This document shows positions 10,419-23,300 of a DNA stretch of 64,000 nucleotides, in pieces. Origin of the DNA: Pseudocercospora fijiensis CIRAD86. Its lineage: Eukaryota; Ascomycota; Dothideomycetes; Mycosphaerellales; Mycosphaerellaceae. Below the pieces are notes generated by a model, which saw nothing but the letters and a program-made list of their open reading frames with translations, searched no databases and was not told where the DNA came from. The stretch is from assembly GCF_000340215.1 (NCBI RefSeq), contig NW_006921532.1, positions 7,774,423 to 7,838,422 on the forward strand, read 5' to 3'. Position numbers and translations under genes: made by a program. Each line of letters begins with the position of its first letter. Position 1 is the stretch's first letter.

Positions 10419-10743
10419 TAGTCTCCTCCGTACTAGTAAGAAAGTTCTATAGGAACAGTTAAAGCGCCTTATCGCCGGTAGCTTAGTCGTTCTTATACTA
10501 ATAAATAACAAGTTCGTATCTCGCGCTATTATCGCTACTATTACCGCTCGACTACTAGAGGGACTTTAGTAGAATCTACCTAAGCTTAATCTCGCCTTTA
10601 CCCGTTCCGAGGAGTTAGAGCTAGATCCTACTATAGAATATCTTATAGTAGAGGACCGTAGCGGACTTTTCGAAGCTAATCGGCATACCTTACTTAGCCT
10701 TTAGCGTATAATACGCGAGGGGTTCCCCTTATTAGAGTACCTC

Positions 10744-11755
10744 CGTTACGAAAACTTCTTTTCCGATCGCGACGATCCTATCGATCCTAGCGATCGCGAG
10801 CGATCGCGAGCGATCCTAAGCGATCGCGAGCGATCCTAAGCGATCCTAAGCGATCCCGAGCGATCCTAGAACGATAAATAGGTAACTTATAAAAGTTAGA
10901 CTTTTACCTAATACTATACTAAAAATAAAACATTTTTGTCATATATTACTAAGCCGTAAACCTTCTAGATAAAAAGATATAAAGGAAAGAAAATCGCTTT
11001 TTTAGACATTTTGCTTCTAATTTATCTTTTTTTCTACTAGGGTTATAGCTTAGTAATATAGTAGAAAGGTACTCTATTTTTAGTATATTATTATAAAAAA
11101 ATATAAAATTTATAGATTTTCTACGAAACTAAAGCTAGGGAAGAGAAATAAGCAATATAGTATTTTAGCTTTTCTAAGTTATACTTTACTATTTTTAGAA
11201 ATCTAAAAAATAGAACTTAAAGTTCTATATACTAATAAGAGTATTATAAATTTTTAAGTTATAATACCTAGTAGTTATCTTAGAATCTAGAAAAGAATCT
11301 CGAGTATTTCGAGTGTACTTTTTTTCAAAGTTCTGCTTATTAAGCGTCGGCTTTTGAAAGAAACCTTAACGAAATATCGGCTGCATTTAACGAAACCTCA
11401 ACGAAAAAAATTTATTTATAAAAAAAACCTACGAAACCGCTAAATTTGACCTATATAAGTGCGCAATACCCCGAAATACCTCGTAGTAGTAGATGTATAT
11501 AGAGTAGCAGTACTTGTCCCGCGTCCTTTGCGTTCCTTGCCCTCGAATTTCGGGACGGGCCGTCCCGAAATTCGCGATCGCGAGGATCCTGTCGGATAGG
11601 ATCGCGAGTAGTCGGAATTTCTAGATCGCGGCGATCCTATTAGACAAGATCTTTAACGTGCGATCCTAAGGATCCTAAGGATCCTAAGGATCCTAAGGAT
11701 CCTAAGCGATCCTGTCGATAGGATCGTCGCGATCGGTAAAAAAGTTTTCGTAACG
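10744..11755. mobile_element. 1,012-bp non-autonomous inverted-repeat (MITE-like) element
   Basis: The left end (10744-10784) and the right end (11715-11755) are 41-bp inverted repeats with two mismatches, starting CGTTACGAAAACTT. Subterminal arrays rich in GATC lie just inside both ends: CGATCGCGAGCGATCCTAAG units at 10785-10868 and CTAAGGATC units at 11665-11710. The middle (10900-11460) is A/T-rich with no open frame. Flanking bases are TC on each side (10742-10743 and 11756-11757). Removing the element plus one TC restores the NFX1-helicase frame exactly (EYL joined to VSI), which supports both boundaries. CA and TG are commoner than in the host gene, so it is younger than most of the RIP. 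No transposase is present; the superfamily is unknown. Confidence 0.88.
11544..11574. repeat. near-perfect 15-bp-arm palindrome inside the element
   Basis: CGAATTTCGGGACGG (11544-11558) faces its exact reverse complement (11560-11574) with a single base between. Its position near the right subterminal array suggests a structural or protein-binding role for the element. Confidence 0.85.
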
Positions 11756-12165
11756 TCGTTAGTATATAGCCTTATATTTCGGCGCCTAAGTATATTAAAG
11801 TATAGCCGAAGCGAGATCTAAGCTCTATCCTAGTTAATAACTCTAACGAGAGCTTCGAGAATATTAATATAGTTAAGCACTAGCCTTCTAAGCCTAATAG
11901 TACTCTAGACGCCTCCTAACTAGAAGCGCTCCGTCGTATTCTAACGGCGCGTCTTGCTATTATTTAAGGCCTACCTAGTACTAGTAAGACCTATGTCTTT
12001 ATATAAGCTATTAAAGTAATACTCGAGAACTAGAATAAGGGAGATCTACTAATAATTATCGCTTATTAGACTAACTACGCTATCGACTAGTTTTTACGTT
12101 ATATCGCTATATTCGAGGAAGAATTTATACGTCTCGGTAGTCGTAGTAAGGATAAGGATATCGTT

Positions 12166-12284
12166 AAGCCGCTTTATTAGGATACGACGAAGCGCTTCTA
12201 GTTAGTAAGCCGCTTCGTTAGGATACGATAAAGCGCTTCTAGTTAGTAAGCCGCTTCGCTAGGATACGACGAAGCGCTTAAGAA
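12166..12284. repeat. 41-bp tandem repeat, about 2.8 copies
   Basis: Units start at 12166, 12207 and 12248. Each holds AGCCGCTTCG and CGAAGCGCTT, so each unit can fold on itself. The array replaces the helicase coding sequence downstream of the RLGSRSKDKD segment. Confidence 0.85.
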
Positions 12285-12292
12285 ACATTAAA

Positions 12293-12371
12293 GTAAGAAG
12301 GCGTTTGTATTCTAAGTCGTATCTCGACCGCGCCCGCGTCTAGCTAATTAGCTATAACTAGCGATATAGCC
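12293..12371 (+). repeat. truncated copy of the 273-bp unit
   Basis: It matches the end of one 273-bp unit and the beginning of the next (from the AAGAAGGCG segment to CTAGCGATATAG). It is separated from the main array by the helicase domain, so the repeat has moved or the locus was rearranged. Confidence 0.75.
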
Positions 12372-13067
12372 CTCGCTCCGTTAGAACGCGACGGAGCGCT
12401 TCCGGTTAAGAAATATATAGGGTACGTATTCCCCTATCCCTTACCCTCCGGTTCCGTAAGTAGGGATTTACCTATCTTCTTAGCTATACTTTTAGTTTTA
12501 TATTAAGTATACGAGGTACCCTTTCCCGAAATCTAGCTAACCTGTCTACCCGACATTAATTAAATATTATTAGAACCTAGCTAACTATCTAATTAAATAG
12601 CCTTCCTTCGCTATTACGGAAGGCTACTACGAACCTTACCTCGTATCTCGTATTACTCCGCCTATCGCCTAGTAAGAACTTTTACCTTTAATAATAGACC
12701 TATCTATAATACTCTTTAGGTTTACTTATCTTACGGTCCGATAGAGGAACAACTTAAAACTTTTAGTACGTACCTAAAGTTTTAAGTTGTTTACGGTATC
12801 CTTTAATTGCTAGACTTTAGGTTTTATAACGTCTACGGGAAGGCCGTAGGTAGTATACGAACCTGCTTATACGTACTACTTTATACGTAAAATACACTAC
12901 GCTACTATTCCTTACTCTCTTATATATAAAATATATCGCTAGAAAGGGGTAGCCCTTTCTAGTATTAGTAGTTTCCGCGAGATAGAACTACTACCTCTTC
13001 GAATTCTATACTTATTAGCGCGGCTTATATATAAGCTTTGCCCTCCGCTATTAACGGAATTAATACG
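12372..13067. other. noncoding stretch with a 40-bp palindrome
   Basis: No frame is supported. At 12750-12789 there is a 40-bp inverted repeat with a family-1 core (AACTTTTAGTACGTACC) and longer outer arms starting CAACTTAAAA. It lies about 280 bp before the start of the next pseudogene and may belong to its 5' region. Confidence 0.6.
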
Positions 13068-13800
13068 ATGCCGCCTAAAGGATAGTATAAGCTACTCGGT
13101 ACTAAAGAGGAAGAGCGGAAGAAGAAGGCCGAACGTACTATAAGGAAGTTAGCGAGTACGGCTCTACGACGAGCCTAGAAGAAAGTATAGTAAGCTAAGT
13201 AAGACCTAGGCGTAGTATCTTCTTTGTCTACGCTACTACTATATCTAGCCGCTATATCGTCTACCTCCTCGGCTACCTAACCTATCCCCGATATTAACCC
13301 TCTACTTTATAGCTAAATAGCCGTAGTAGGTAGTTAAATACTCTAAAGTTAGTACTATTCGGCTAGTTAGGGACGGCTACTTCTCCTAGTACTACGACTA
13401 CTGCCGCTCTCTTTATAGATAGCGCCGCGCATAAACACTAGAGATAGGCTATAGCTCCTCGCTACCTATATTAACTAGCTCGAGATCGACGATGTTATCG
13501 CGGTAGTCGATTAATTTGCTAGAGCTAACGCCGCTAGCTCTACTCTAAGGGATAGTACTTCTACGTCTATCGTTTAATAATCGATCGTATAGGCTATCCC
13601 TACCTACGACTAGCCTCGGTTAGCTATTCGGCGGGCTCCTCTACGTCCCCTTCTCCCTAAAATAGATAGTACTTAACTAGTATACCTATTTAATACTCTC
13701 CCTTCGTATATAGGTCCTCTTATTCTATATAGAATAGTTTACCGCCCCGCTCCGATAGCTACTAGACCCCCTTCGTCCGCTATAGTACAATCCCTACTAG

Positions 13801-14007
13801 CGCTAGCTTCTATACTAGCGATACCTCCTACGCTAGCTTCTATACTAGCGATACCTCCCGCGCTAGCTTCTATACTAGCGATACCTCCCTAGCTAGCTTC
13901 TATACTAGCGATATCTCCTACGCTAGCTTCTATACTAGCGACGCCTTCCTCGCTAGCTTCTATACTAGCGACGCCTTCCTCGCTAGCTTCTATACTAGCG
14001 ACGCCGC
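13801..14007 (+). repeat. 30-bp tandem repeat, seven units, in frame
   Basis: The unit begins CGCTAGCTTCTATACTAGCG and recurs exactly every 30 bp. Each unit encodes ten residues, so the frame is kept. CTAGCTTCTATACTAG is itself nearly self-complementary. Confidence 0.95.
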
Positions 14008-14047
14008 TTAAGCCTAACTCCTAAGGAAGTATAGCTTATTCTTCCCT

Positions 14048-14288
14048 ATTACTAGCTTCGAAGTCCGCTACTTAACCTACTTCGCCGACTCCTTAAAGAA
14101 GTCTCTCCTTCCCTCCTATTCTAGAGAGCCCCTTATTACCTACGATACTGCCTAAGCTAGACTCCTAAGTAAGCGTAGTATATTCTCTCCTATTACTAGC
14201 TTCGAAGTCCGCTACTTAACCTACTTCGCCGACTTCTCGAAGAAGTCTCTCCTTCCCTCCTATTCTAGAGAGCCCCTCGTTACCTACT
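14048..14288 (+). repeat. two-copy tandem repeat, about 141-bp spacing
   Basis: The segment 14048-14147 recurs at about 14189-14288 (ATTACTAGCTTCGAAGTCCG at the start, TCTAGAGAGCCCC near the end). The spacing is a multiple of three, so the copies stay in the same frame. Confidence 0.85.
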
Positions 14289-17200
14289 TTAAGAGATAGA
14301 ACGAATTAACTACTAGCCTCGGTATAGCGTAGTCGACCGATCGTAAGCGCGAGTATATCTAAGTCTAATTCTAGAAATAGTATTCCTAGCCCTAGCTTAA
14401 GGTAAAGCCTATCTAGATTAAGAGATAGTATTACTAGGTCTAATTTAAAAGAGAGCTTATAAAGGCCTCGTCCTAGAGCTTAGCTATCGTAGCTATAACG
14501 CGGGCTTCTACTATATATCCGGCTAAATCCTAGAGAGCGTAACCTGCGCCCTACTTTACTAGAACCCCTACTACCGCTACGACCTACGCTACCGCGAGGT
14601 CGGTAGGGTCGAGACGATAATAGCGACGTTATACTCGAAAGCTCTCGAGTACCTTCGGTAACTAGTAGGTCTATCTAATCGGATTTAAGTAGTCCTTCGA
14701 GTAGCGACGCTAGGGTTAATTCTAACGAGGAACTAGACAACCTATCTATTTTATTAATCCCTTATAGTCGGATAGTACTTTACTAAGCGCTCGCTATAGA
14801 TAGTTACTCTTATAAGTATTCCTAAGACTAGGATATAAAGGCGAAAGAAAAGGAGCCGACGCTACCTAAAGTTATACTCGTAGAATTTGTTACTAAGGGT
14901 ACTACTACTACCTTCGCCTAAAGTTAACTTTACTAGCTCTTAGATATACTTACGTACGTCGTAGAGTATAGTAAGCTCCCGACGTATATATACGAGTAGC
15001 TCCGAGGCGTCGACTAGCGTCGACTCCTCGCTAGGTAGGTTAATAGAGTACCTTCTATAGTCCTATTACTTAAGAAGTCGTACCTTATATCTGCTAATTA
15101 GCTATTCTATATTACTCGATACTAGGATATTAACGCACTTCTCCTCCCTATAACCTTACTTACGACTTATAGAGCTAGTATTCGGTTATTCTATATACCT
15201 TAGTTTACGAAGACTATTACTTATAAGTAGTATATACTAGTCGGCCGCTCTTCGATACGACCCGAACGCTATAAGTATATACGGATCGTAACTAGATTCG
15301 ATGCTTCTAGATTCGATACGTACCTCTTCTTCCCTAATCTTCCTCTCTCTAAAGTAAATCGAGATCGGAAGATCGACCGGTAACGTCGCTATTATATAAA
15401 CAAGCGTAAACAGGCTTACTTTATTAATACTATCCTTATTCCTACGCTTCGCGATACTTATCTATCTAGAGTACTCGTATATTATCCCCTATCCTTCTAG
15501 TAAGTATATAATCGGGTATACGCTTAATAGAAATAAGGTAGAGAAGGTAATAATCGTAATATTAGTAAAATCGGTTACGATATTATAGATCTACTACCGG
15601 CGAATTACGACCCTATAGTTTACGTAGCTATACTACGACTATATCGCTTATAGTAGAGTATCGAACGTCGGTTACGTCGAGACTTAGATTAATATTAGCG
15701 GCGTATAGAACTAGTTATTATATAGTATAGGACTAAAATCCGTCTAGAGATATAGACTCCCCTCGAGCTTAAAGAACTCCTCGATTAGTCCCTCGAGCGC
15801 TAGTTTAACCCTATATATCGTAATATAGACCGCGCTTAGTTCGACCTTACGTAGAAAGACCTCCCTATAAGACTAGTAGTCGAAGACGAAGTAGTATCTC
15901 TACTTATCGCCCTTTACTAGATAGCCTATAGTATTACGAAGACTAGCGGCCTTAATATCGAGTATCCTTAAGTATACTAGTAGTTCGGTATATAAGAGGC
16001 TTATAGTATCCGAGGTAAACTACTCTATAAGTCCGTAGAGTAGCTTAGTAGTATCGGCTTCTTCTAAGGATATAATATATCGAAGGATCTCTTCGCGTCT
16101 ATTAACCGAACGGTAGAAGCTATTTTTAGTTAGTTAATACTACCGCTTCTTATATTCTCCTAGTCTACTATCGACTAGGTAGCTACTATTACTTCCCTTA
16201 TTACCCGAGATACTATATTCTACCGAGCTTGTATCTTAAACGCCTTTAAAGCGGAAATTATATAGGCGTATAATACGCTAGATAGCTACGCTTCGAGTAC
16301 CGTTCCCTTTAGCGTATAAGGAGAGGTTTGTACTTACTAGGACCTACTCTATTAGCCTAATCTGCCTATAACTCGCCTAAGCCTAACCGAGGGAGTAGAC
16401 GGGCGTCGTACTTACTAGCCTTTCTTCGTACTCGAGAGTAAGCACATCGTCGACTTTATACGTTTATAGTTAAACCGCTAGCTCTTTATAATATATATAG
16501 TGCTTTCGTAAAGGTCCGTTAACGTAGGCGTAAATACCGCCTAACTCGATCGTATAACTCGCGCTATTAAGGAAGCCTCTACGTCGGTAATACTTAATAT
16601 ACTATTCGACTTACTAACTATAACCTATAATAGTAGTTCCTTTAGTATAAAGTATAGACTCTCCTATAATCGTTACGACTAATTAGGCGCGGGCGATAGA
16701 GAGTAGGAAGAAAGTTATTAGGGTTTAAATATTATAGTAAGCCTCTATACTACGTACGCCGCCTAGCTCCTAGCCGATCTCTTTAACTAGGTTTAACTAC
16801 GCTTCTATACTACCGCGCTCTAGTAGACCGCCTATACTACTAACTTCTTCTATAGCTAGCTCTAAGCTACTAGTTCGGAAAGGCTAGAGTAAGCTTTCTA
16901 TAGCTACGTAAAGGAGACGATCGACTAACTCGTTACCGCCTACTAAACGTATCGAGTAGTATATAGGGAGCGTAAGGATAACGATTCGGAAGAGGATAAT
17001 AACTCGGATTAGTACGTAGGTATCGTTAAACGGGCGCTTTAGCGATTAAGCTAGGTATATAGATACCGCTATACTAGCTATATACTCTATATACTCTTAA
17101 AGCCCGATAAGCGTCTAGGGGATTAGGTATAGTTACGCTACTTCTTCTTAGAGGAAGTTACCGATAAAGAGAGAGCCGGTCTTTATAGCTTTTCGTATAA

Positions 17201-17988
17201 CCTCGTATATTAGATAATAGGCGGAAGACCTAATATTATCGTCGCCTAGGGCGGTAGTAGTAACGCTATAGAAGGCAGCTTTACCTTATTTACCGCTATC
17301 TAGCAAACCCGCCTTTAGCTACTCTTTAACTAGGACGACGGTTTTCGCCGCGATAGCTAGGAACGCCGACTATAGCGTAGGTAGGCAAGGTACTATTTCG
17401 ACGTACTCGCCTTACTTAGTCGAGATTACCTAAATATTACGCAATAGTTTAAGCGTAGTATAGGGCGTTATATAATAAATTAGATACGCATCCTCCTAGT
17501 ATACGATAAAAGCAAAATCTATTAAGCCGTTCGATAGAAGAAAATACCCGGTACTACTAGTTAATACTAGGTAAAGTAGGTAGCCGCCGTTCTAGTTAGC
17601 GTAAGTAACCTTATCTAGAATAGTACTATCCTATAGTATTAGTCGCTCGTTAGTACTATAAACAAGAAGAACTAACTTTATATAATATACCGCTATACTC
17701 CTAATCTGCTCTATAATTAAGGATAGTAGAGGATTAGCGAAGATCTTATTAACTGCTTTATAGCCATGCGATAGATTTAGCGACTAAGAGGGCTAGATAA
17801 TAGTAACTCTACGTCTGCCGACGACGACGATAACGACGAGTAGATTCCGTCGCGAAATAGTAAGGCAAGGCTAGCCGAACACTAGGTATAGCTACCGCTT
17901 AATACGGCTACTAGATAGCGCCGATAATAGCAAAAACTTCGGGCGTACGCCTAAAACCGTAGTTATATAATAAGTGTATATAAATAAA

Positions 17989-18042
17989 GAAACTTTAGGT
18001 ACGTACCTATTTAATGCGTAGAATAGGTATATACCTAAAGTT
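17989..18042. repeat. paired family-1 palindromes
   Basis: Two units separated by a TTTAATGCGTAGAAT spacer, the same arrangement as in the 3490-3813 intron of repeat A. They lie directly after the unknown pseudogene. Confidence 0.8.
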
Positions 18043-18814
18043 CCTTTATTTGCGTATAGTCTCTATAACATTTAATCGTATAGTTAAATAAGTAGATATA
18101 GGCCGGTTAACTAAGTAGATAGCGCTTAAATAAGATTAAATAGCGAGCGACTAGCGTACTACTAAATAAATAGATAGCCTATTATATATAATAGCGTATA
18201 ATCTAGGTTTATTGCTTTATCGACTTTGCTAGACTAGAGTCGAGAATAATAGGATTCTATTATACTATTATTGTTCTATATGCTTAGAATAACAAAATTG
18301 CTATATAGTACTAACCTCTCTTTATCTGGAAGCTATACTATGCTATTAGAGATAGAGCCTCGTAGTATAGGTAGAAATCTCGACCTATAAGGTCGGAAAT
18401 TAGTATCTCGGAAGAGGCGTTCTCTACTACTATATATAGCGATCTATATTCACTCGGAGCTATAGAATACCGCTAGATATTCTACTATACTATCTACTTA
18501 ATATATAGATCACTATAGCTCTTAACCCTTATATATACTATAGGGTTATCGAGGACGATAATAAGGTAGACTAACTTTACTTAATAGGCCCTAAATTCTT
18601 TATATAGTTAACTACTTAAGTAACGAAATTATTACGTAGTTATATAAGCTAGAAGGACTACAATTAATTGAATAAAGACGTTGTTACTTATTTATATACT
18701 TATATAATTATTTATATAATTTAATATTGCGGAGACTGTTTCTATAATCGTAGTATTATATACCTAATCTAAGAACATTACCTTTAAGTAGCGTCGGGTT
18801 CTCTTCCTCTATCG
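18043..18814. other. A/T-rich stretch, no gene
   Basis: Frames are closed throughout and no family match is visible. The last 150 bases before the gap are very A/T-rich. It could be 3' flank or degraded repeat. Confidence 0.5.
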
Positions 18815-19194
18815 NNNNNNNNNNNNNNNNNNNNNNNNNNNNNNNNNNNNNNNNNNNNNNNNNNNNNNNNNNNNNNNNNNNNNNNNNNNNNNNNNNNNNN
18901 NNNNNNNNNNNNNNNNNNNNNNNNNNNNNNNNNNNNNNNNNNNNNNNNNNNNNNNNNNNNNNNNNNNNNNNNNNNNNNNNNNNNNNNNNNNNNNNNNNNN
19001 NNNNNNNNNNNNNNNNNNNNNNNNNNNNNNNNNNNNNNNNNNNNNNNNNNNNNNNNNNNNNNNNNNNNNNNNNNNNNNNNNNNNNNNNNNNNNNNNNNNN
19101 NNNNNNNNNNNNNNNNNNNNNNNNNNNNNNNNNNNNNNNNNNNNNNNNNNNNNNNNNNNNNNNNNNNNNNNNNNNNNNNNNNNNNNNNNNNNNN
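18815..19194. other. assembly gap, 380 N
   Basis: Unknown bases. The left and right flanks are not obviously continuous. Confidence 1.
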
Positions 19195-19212
19195 TAAATA
19201 TACCTTTAGTCT

Positions 19213-19270
19213 CAGAAGAAGGAAGACGCCAGGCAGCGGAGGCGATCGTGAGTCACATGCTTAGAGTAAC
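19213..19270. other. short un-RIPped stretch beside the gap
   Basis: CA and TG are frequent here (CGCCAGGCAGCGG, GTGAGTCACATGC), unlike the RIPped DNA that starts about 20 bases later. It may be younger inserted DNA or an assembly edge artefact. Confidence 0.5.
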
Positions 19271-19279
19271 AAGCTACGC

Positions 19280-20338
19280 TACGCGAGAAACTAGAATATT
19301 ATATATAAAACCGCCGTATACGAGTACGACCGATATTAAGCAAAATCTAGTATATACCGCTAATCTATCTATACTTTACTATATGTCTTTTAACTACCGC
19401 CGATCCTTATCTCGTATATACTAGAGCCTAGAACGTAAGGTCTATACAAACCGGAAATATACGAGGGCGATATCGTAGAGTCGTAGAGGTACTAACGCCG
19501 AGCTACGATATCCGAAGAATGTATTATAATAACTTAAGTAGAGGTTATCTACGATATACTTAACGAATAGCAATTAGCCGTATATAGATCGCGACTACTG
19601 CCTTAGTATACTCTCCGAGCTTAAGTTAATATATTCGTCGAGCCTTCTTTAACTACGTTCTCTATCGTATAGGTAAAGGTTATTCCTAAGACTATATAGC
19701 GGTCTAAATACGGCTAATAATTGTGCTATCGTACTAGGCCTACTATTATTATAGCTACTCGTATCGATTAATATCTTATAAGACGTCTCCTATAGTATAT
19801 TCTCGGGCGTCGGCGCTAGCCGCTTAGGATAATAAGGTAGTAAGTAACTACCCTATATAATCGAGAGTATACGGATATATATCGTTAAACTCCGTACCGG
19901 CAATAACGAGAAGTAGCGTTTACGCTTCTCGATAGGTAAAGGAGGATCCGACTTCGTTTTAATTACGACCTCGCTAAACCGTAGACTAGGCCGTATACTC
20001 GCTATTACTATCCGAACCGCTTCGTCGCTATAGTTAGTAAGTATAGGTATATATAATAAGGGTCGCAATTCGGGACTACCGTTAATATAGAGAGCGACTA
20101 GGACCGCTATATATATCTAATCCTATACGATAGTTCGAGTCTAACTATCGATACCGAACCCCGCCGGCTAGCGCTTATATTGTATCTACTACTCCCTATC
20201 TATACTATAGTTATAAGCAACCTAGACTTTATAGTCTCTATGCCTAACGTTTACTAGGTAGCGTAGGATTTGATCCTTTAGCTCGATCGATAGTTTAGAG
20301 AACGATATCCTCGCCTTAGTTAGATAGTAGTATAAGGT
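19280..20338 (-). pseudogene. unknown gene divergent from SNF2 ATPase copy 2
   Basis: The minus strand holds one frame of about 340 codons with scattered RIP stops. The longest open piece is 20068-19853. Its start carries the LSIELKDQILRYLV segment, followed by Tyr/Arg/Leu-rich sequence with no motif I can place. The first third lies within repeat A and is also found at 2291-2625; the rest is unique to this copy. The two genes are transcribed away from each other with about 375 bp between starts, so they probably travelled together. Confidence 0.6.
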
Positions 20339-23300
20339 TGTTATAGTAAGCAGCAATAATAAGCGTTTAATAGAACTTTAGGTACGTACCTAAAATTTCC
20401 TTACGTTATACCTTATATAACCTTATATAACCTTATAGGCTATTACCTAACACTAGTACGGCTTAGGGTTTAAAGTAAATATCGCTATTAGACGCGGCGA
20501 ATGCCGCTAGCGGGGAATACGTAGTCCGTACGTAACGCAACTTTTCTTCTTTTATAAACCTACTCCCTCTTTTTAACTTAAACATTAATATTAACCTTCT
20601 ATAGCACTTACTATTACTAGTACTAGAATAGGTACGTACCTAAAGTTTCTTTAAAAACACTAATAGTTAAACTATTTTCGAAAGAAAAATATTACTATAA
20701 TCGCGAAAAAACTATAGCTATAAGTTCCCTACTTATCCCTAGCGCGCGTAAGCGTAAATTAGGTACTAGTCCGCTAAGCGACCCGCCCTAAACCCCGACG
20801 TCTACTACTAAGAAGCAGTATACCCTACTACTTAGCCTCGGCGACCCTTTCCCGAAAGAATCGCTAGTAAAGAAGACTAAGACCGCTAATACGCCTAAGA
20901 AGTTAACTAAAGCTAAGTAGGACAAGACTATCGGTATAGAGATAGACTAAGATAAGCTTAACCTAGCCGAGTAGAGGTTTAAGGAAGGTCGCGTTAATAG
21001 CTTTAAGGCTATTATAGATAAGACCCGCGGCGCGGCAACGGCCCTATTCTATAGTTAAGGTATCTATATAGCCGCCTACTCCTCTAGATCTATTAAGAAC
21101 GAGACTACCGTAGGAGCTATAGAGATCCTAGTCGGCGACTAGTTCGTACGTATAATAACGAAGCTCGAGCTAGCGTTTAAGTATTTCTACTTATATCGCG
21201 TCGTAAGTATAATAGGCCTAAGTATACCCTCTTTTTTTTATTCTTTTTTTCCTTTACCGTTATATCGATTCTACTTAAAAGATAAAACTTTAGGTATATA
21301 CCTATTCTACGCGTTAAATAGGTACGTACCTAAAGTTTCCTTAAAATACTACGATTTAGGTATACGCCTTAAGTTAACTCTAAAGATAAAACTTTAGGTA
21401 TATACCTATTCTACGTATTAAATAGGTACGTACCTAAAGTTTCTTCGAAGGTTTATAATTTAGGTATACGCCTAAAGTTTCTATATTCTCAATTCTCCTC
21501 TTTAGAATAGTACTAAGTTATTATAGCGAACATTTAGTAAATACGAGAGCGCGTCGGCTAAGTACGCTAGACCCCTAGCGGGTATTCGCCGTAAGGCTAG
21601 ACTAACTAAGTATAAGGGCAAACAGCCCGTTTTATTAGAATATATTAGCGATAGCGAAGACGCCTAAGGTTTAGACGATATAGTAAAGCAAGACTCTAAT
21701 AACGACGTCGATAAGATAGATATCGACGAGAAAGATAGCGGTAACTAGTAGAGCTACCGACTCTAGCTTACGCCTAATAAGATCCTTAAGACTATCTCTA
21801 GCTTTACTAAAGGCTAGATTAAGGTTAAGAGTATAATAGCGGAGGACGACGACGTCGTAGATCGCGCTCTTTTAGGCTCGCGCTATCCCGATACCGTTAA
21901 GGGCAACCTAAAGCGTATAGCCTTTATCTATATCCGCGCCGTATAGAAGATAAAGGTTATTCTAGACTCCCTCGATCCTATAATCGATCGGCTAGATCTA
22001 GCGTATATTCCTACGTTCTTCGTAGGTACTCCTACTACGCTTTATAGACCTACTCTCTAGCTAGTCTACCTAGTCCTAGGCCTAGATATATATAGAGAAG
22101 ACCTCTATCGAGGACTACTACTCTTATACCTATATAACAAGATAAAGAATAAGAATATTAACGCCTCGGTTAACCTATTACTCGAGCCGATAAGGATCTC
22201 CCGCGTCGCTACTACTACTATCCTAGTCTATATCGACCCGAAGGCTAGCCGAGTAAATACTAAAGAGTAGGAAGAGCGTATAGGTAATATTATAGAGATA
22301 TTACTAAACCTCGTTAAGAAGGGTCTATACGATAGATCTACTACTACGGAGATATAGCGTATATAAGGTAATACCGATCCGGATACTACGCTTAAGACGT
22401 TCAATATTTTATCTAAGCGCGGTAATATAAATCTAGGGACTAGCCTACGCCTAGATAACTTTACTAATAATAAGGCGCGTATCGCCTATATTAATAATAT
22501 TATCCTTACTACTAGTAGCGCGCGTCTATATCTATAGCTTTTTAGCGATCCTACTAAGATCGAGCGCGTAGGGTTCGATACCGTAATATCTAAGGTTAAT
22601 ATAGGCGAAGTATAAGAATTCTAATAGCGTTACGCCGAAAATACTAATAATAAGCGTACTAGCGCCTATAATACCGATAGTACCCTAATTATCGACGGTA
22701 AGATATTTACGCTTATTAACTCCGCTATAAACTAGAAGAGCGCTAAGGTACCTATATTCGAGAACGCCTATACTACGCTCGATATTACGCCCGAAACATT
22801 AAGTATACTAGACGGCTTTACTAAGTTAGGATTTAAGGCTATATACTATAGGCTAAGCTTATAGCCTTAGTAGGTAACTAGTATAGCGTACTTTAAGCGT
22901 ATAATGCTCTCTCCTACTCGGTTCGCTATTATAGGCGACGACGTTAGCCTCGGTAAGACTATTTAGGTCCTCGTTACGATCTACGAAATAGCGAAAGAGA
23001 CTACCCGCTAGATTAAGGTCTACGATAGTAAGCTTTCTCTACGATTTATTATAAAACTTTAGGTACGTACCTATTCTTACGAGATTTAGGTACGCGCCTA
23101 AAGTTTTATTATTTCTAATCGTTATAATTTTTAGGTATATACCTAAAGTTCCTTCCTACTAACGAAACCTTTACTAACTTTTCTTCTTATATAGACAAAG
23201 TCCGTACCCGTATAGGCTTCGTAATAACTATAGCTATTAATAAGTACCTAGAAGACTATCCCGACTAGTTCCCCCTTAACTAAACGCCTAAGAGGAGTAA

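Larger units (their letters stand above)
9534..12165 (+). pseudogene. NFX1/ZNFX1-type SF1 helicase fragment, RIP-mutated
   Basis: The C-terminal part (11758-12165) shows the UPF1-like P-loop: LEALRRILTARLAII, then QGLPSTSKT in place of QGPPGTGKT at about 11965-12000, then a TNYAIDxxLRxI segment and RLGSRSKDKD. The upstream part (about 10440-10743) matches the pre-helicase region of this family: IEYLIVEDRSGLFEANRHT, then LQRIIREGFPLLEYL. The 5' part is the in-frame 273-bp repeat. In fungi relatives such as S. pombe Hrr1 act with RNA silencing at heterochromatin; that role is inferred for this relic only by family. The gene is broken by RIP stops, by an 85-bp insertion at 10336-10418, by a 1-kb inverted-repeat element at 10744-11755, and by loss of everything after about 12165. 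Confidence 0.8.
13068..17960 (+). pseudogene. long unknown protein with tandem decapeptide repeats
   Basis: An intact ATG at 13068 starts a basic N-terminus (MPPKG, then EEERKKKAERTIRKL). A roughly 1,600-codon coding signal follows, with TAG/TAA at RIP positions and probable introns or frame changes. At 13801-14007 seven 30-bp units encode TLASILAIPP-like decapeptides. A Ser/Pro-rich region with a second duplication follows (14048-14288). The remainder is mixed helical sequence with an acidic DSEEDNNSD patch near 16980 and an acidic run (ADDDDNDE) near 17820, close to the C-terminus. I see no helicase, transposase or reverse-transcriptase motif and do not recognise the family. Family-1 palindromes at 12750 and 17989 flank it, as they populate repeat A, which hints at a shared origin. 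Confidence 0.6.

Noticed and set aside
10785..10868. GATC array as a bacterial-type origin or Dam site cluster
   Set aside because: It lies just inside the inverted repeat of a mobile element and has a mirrored counterpart at the other end.
12166..12284. CRISPR array
   Set aside because: The 41-bp units are contiguous tandem repeats with no unique spacers, in a fungal genome.
19853..20068. Open frame of 71 codons on the minus strand as a stand-alone gene
   Set aside because: It is in the right frame but is only one stop-free piece of the longer RIPped gene at 19280-20338, so it was not listed separately.
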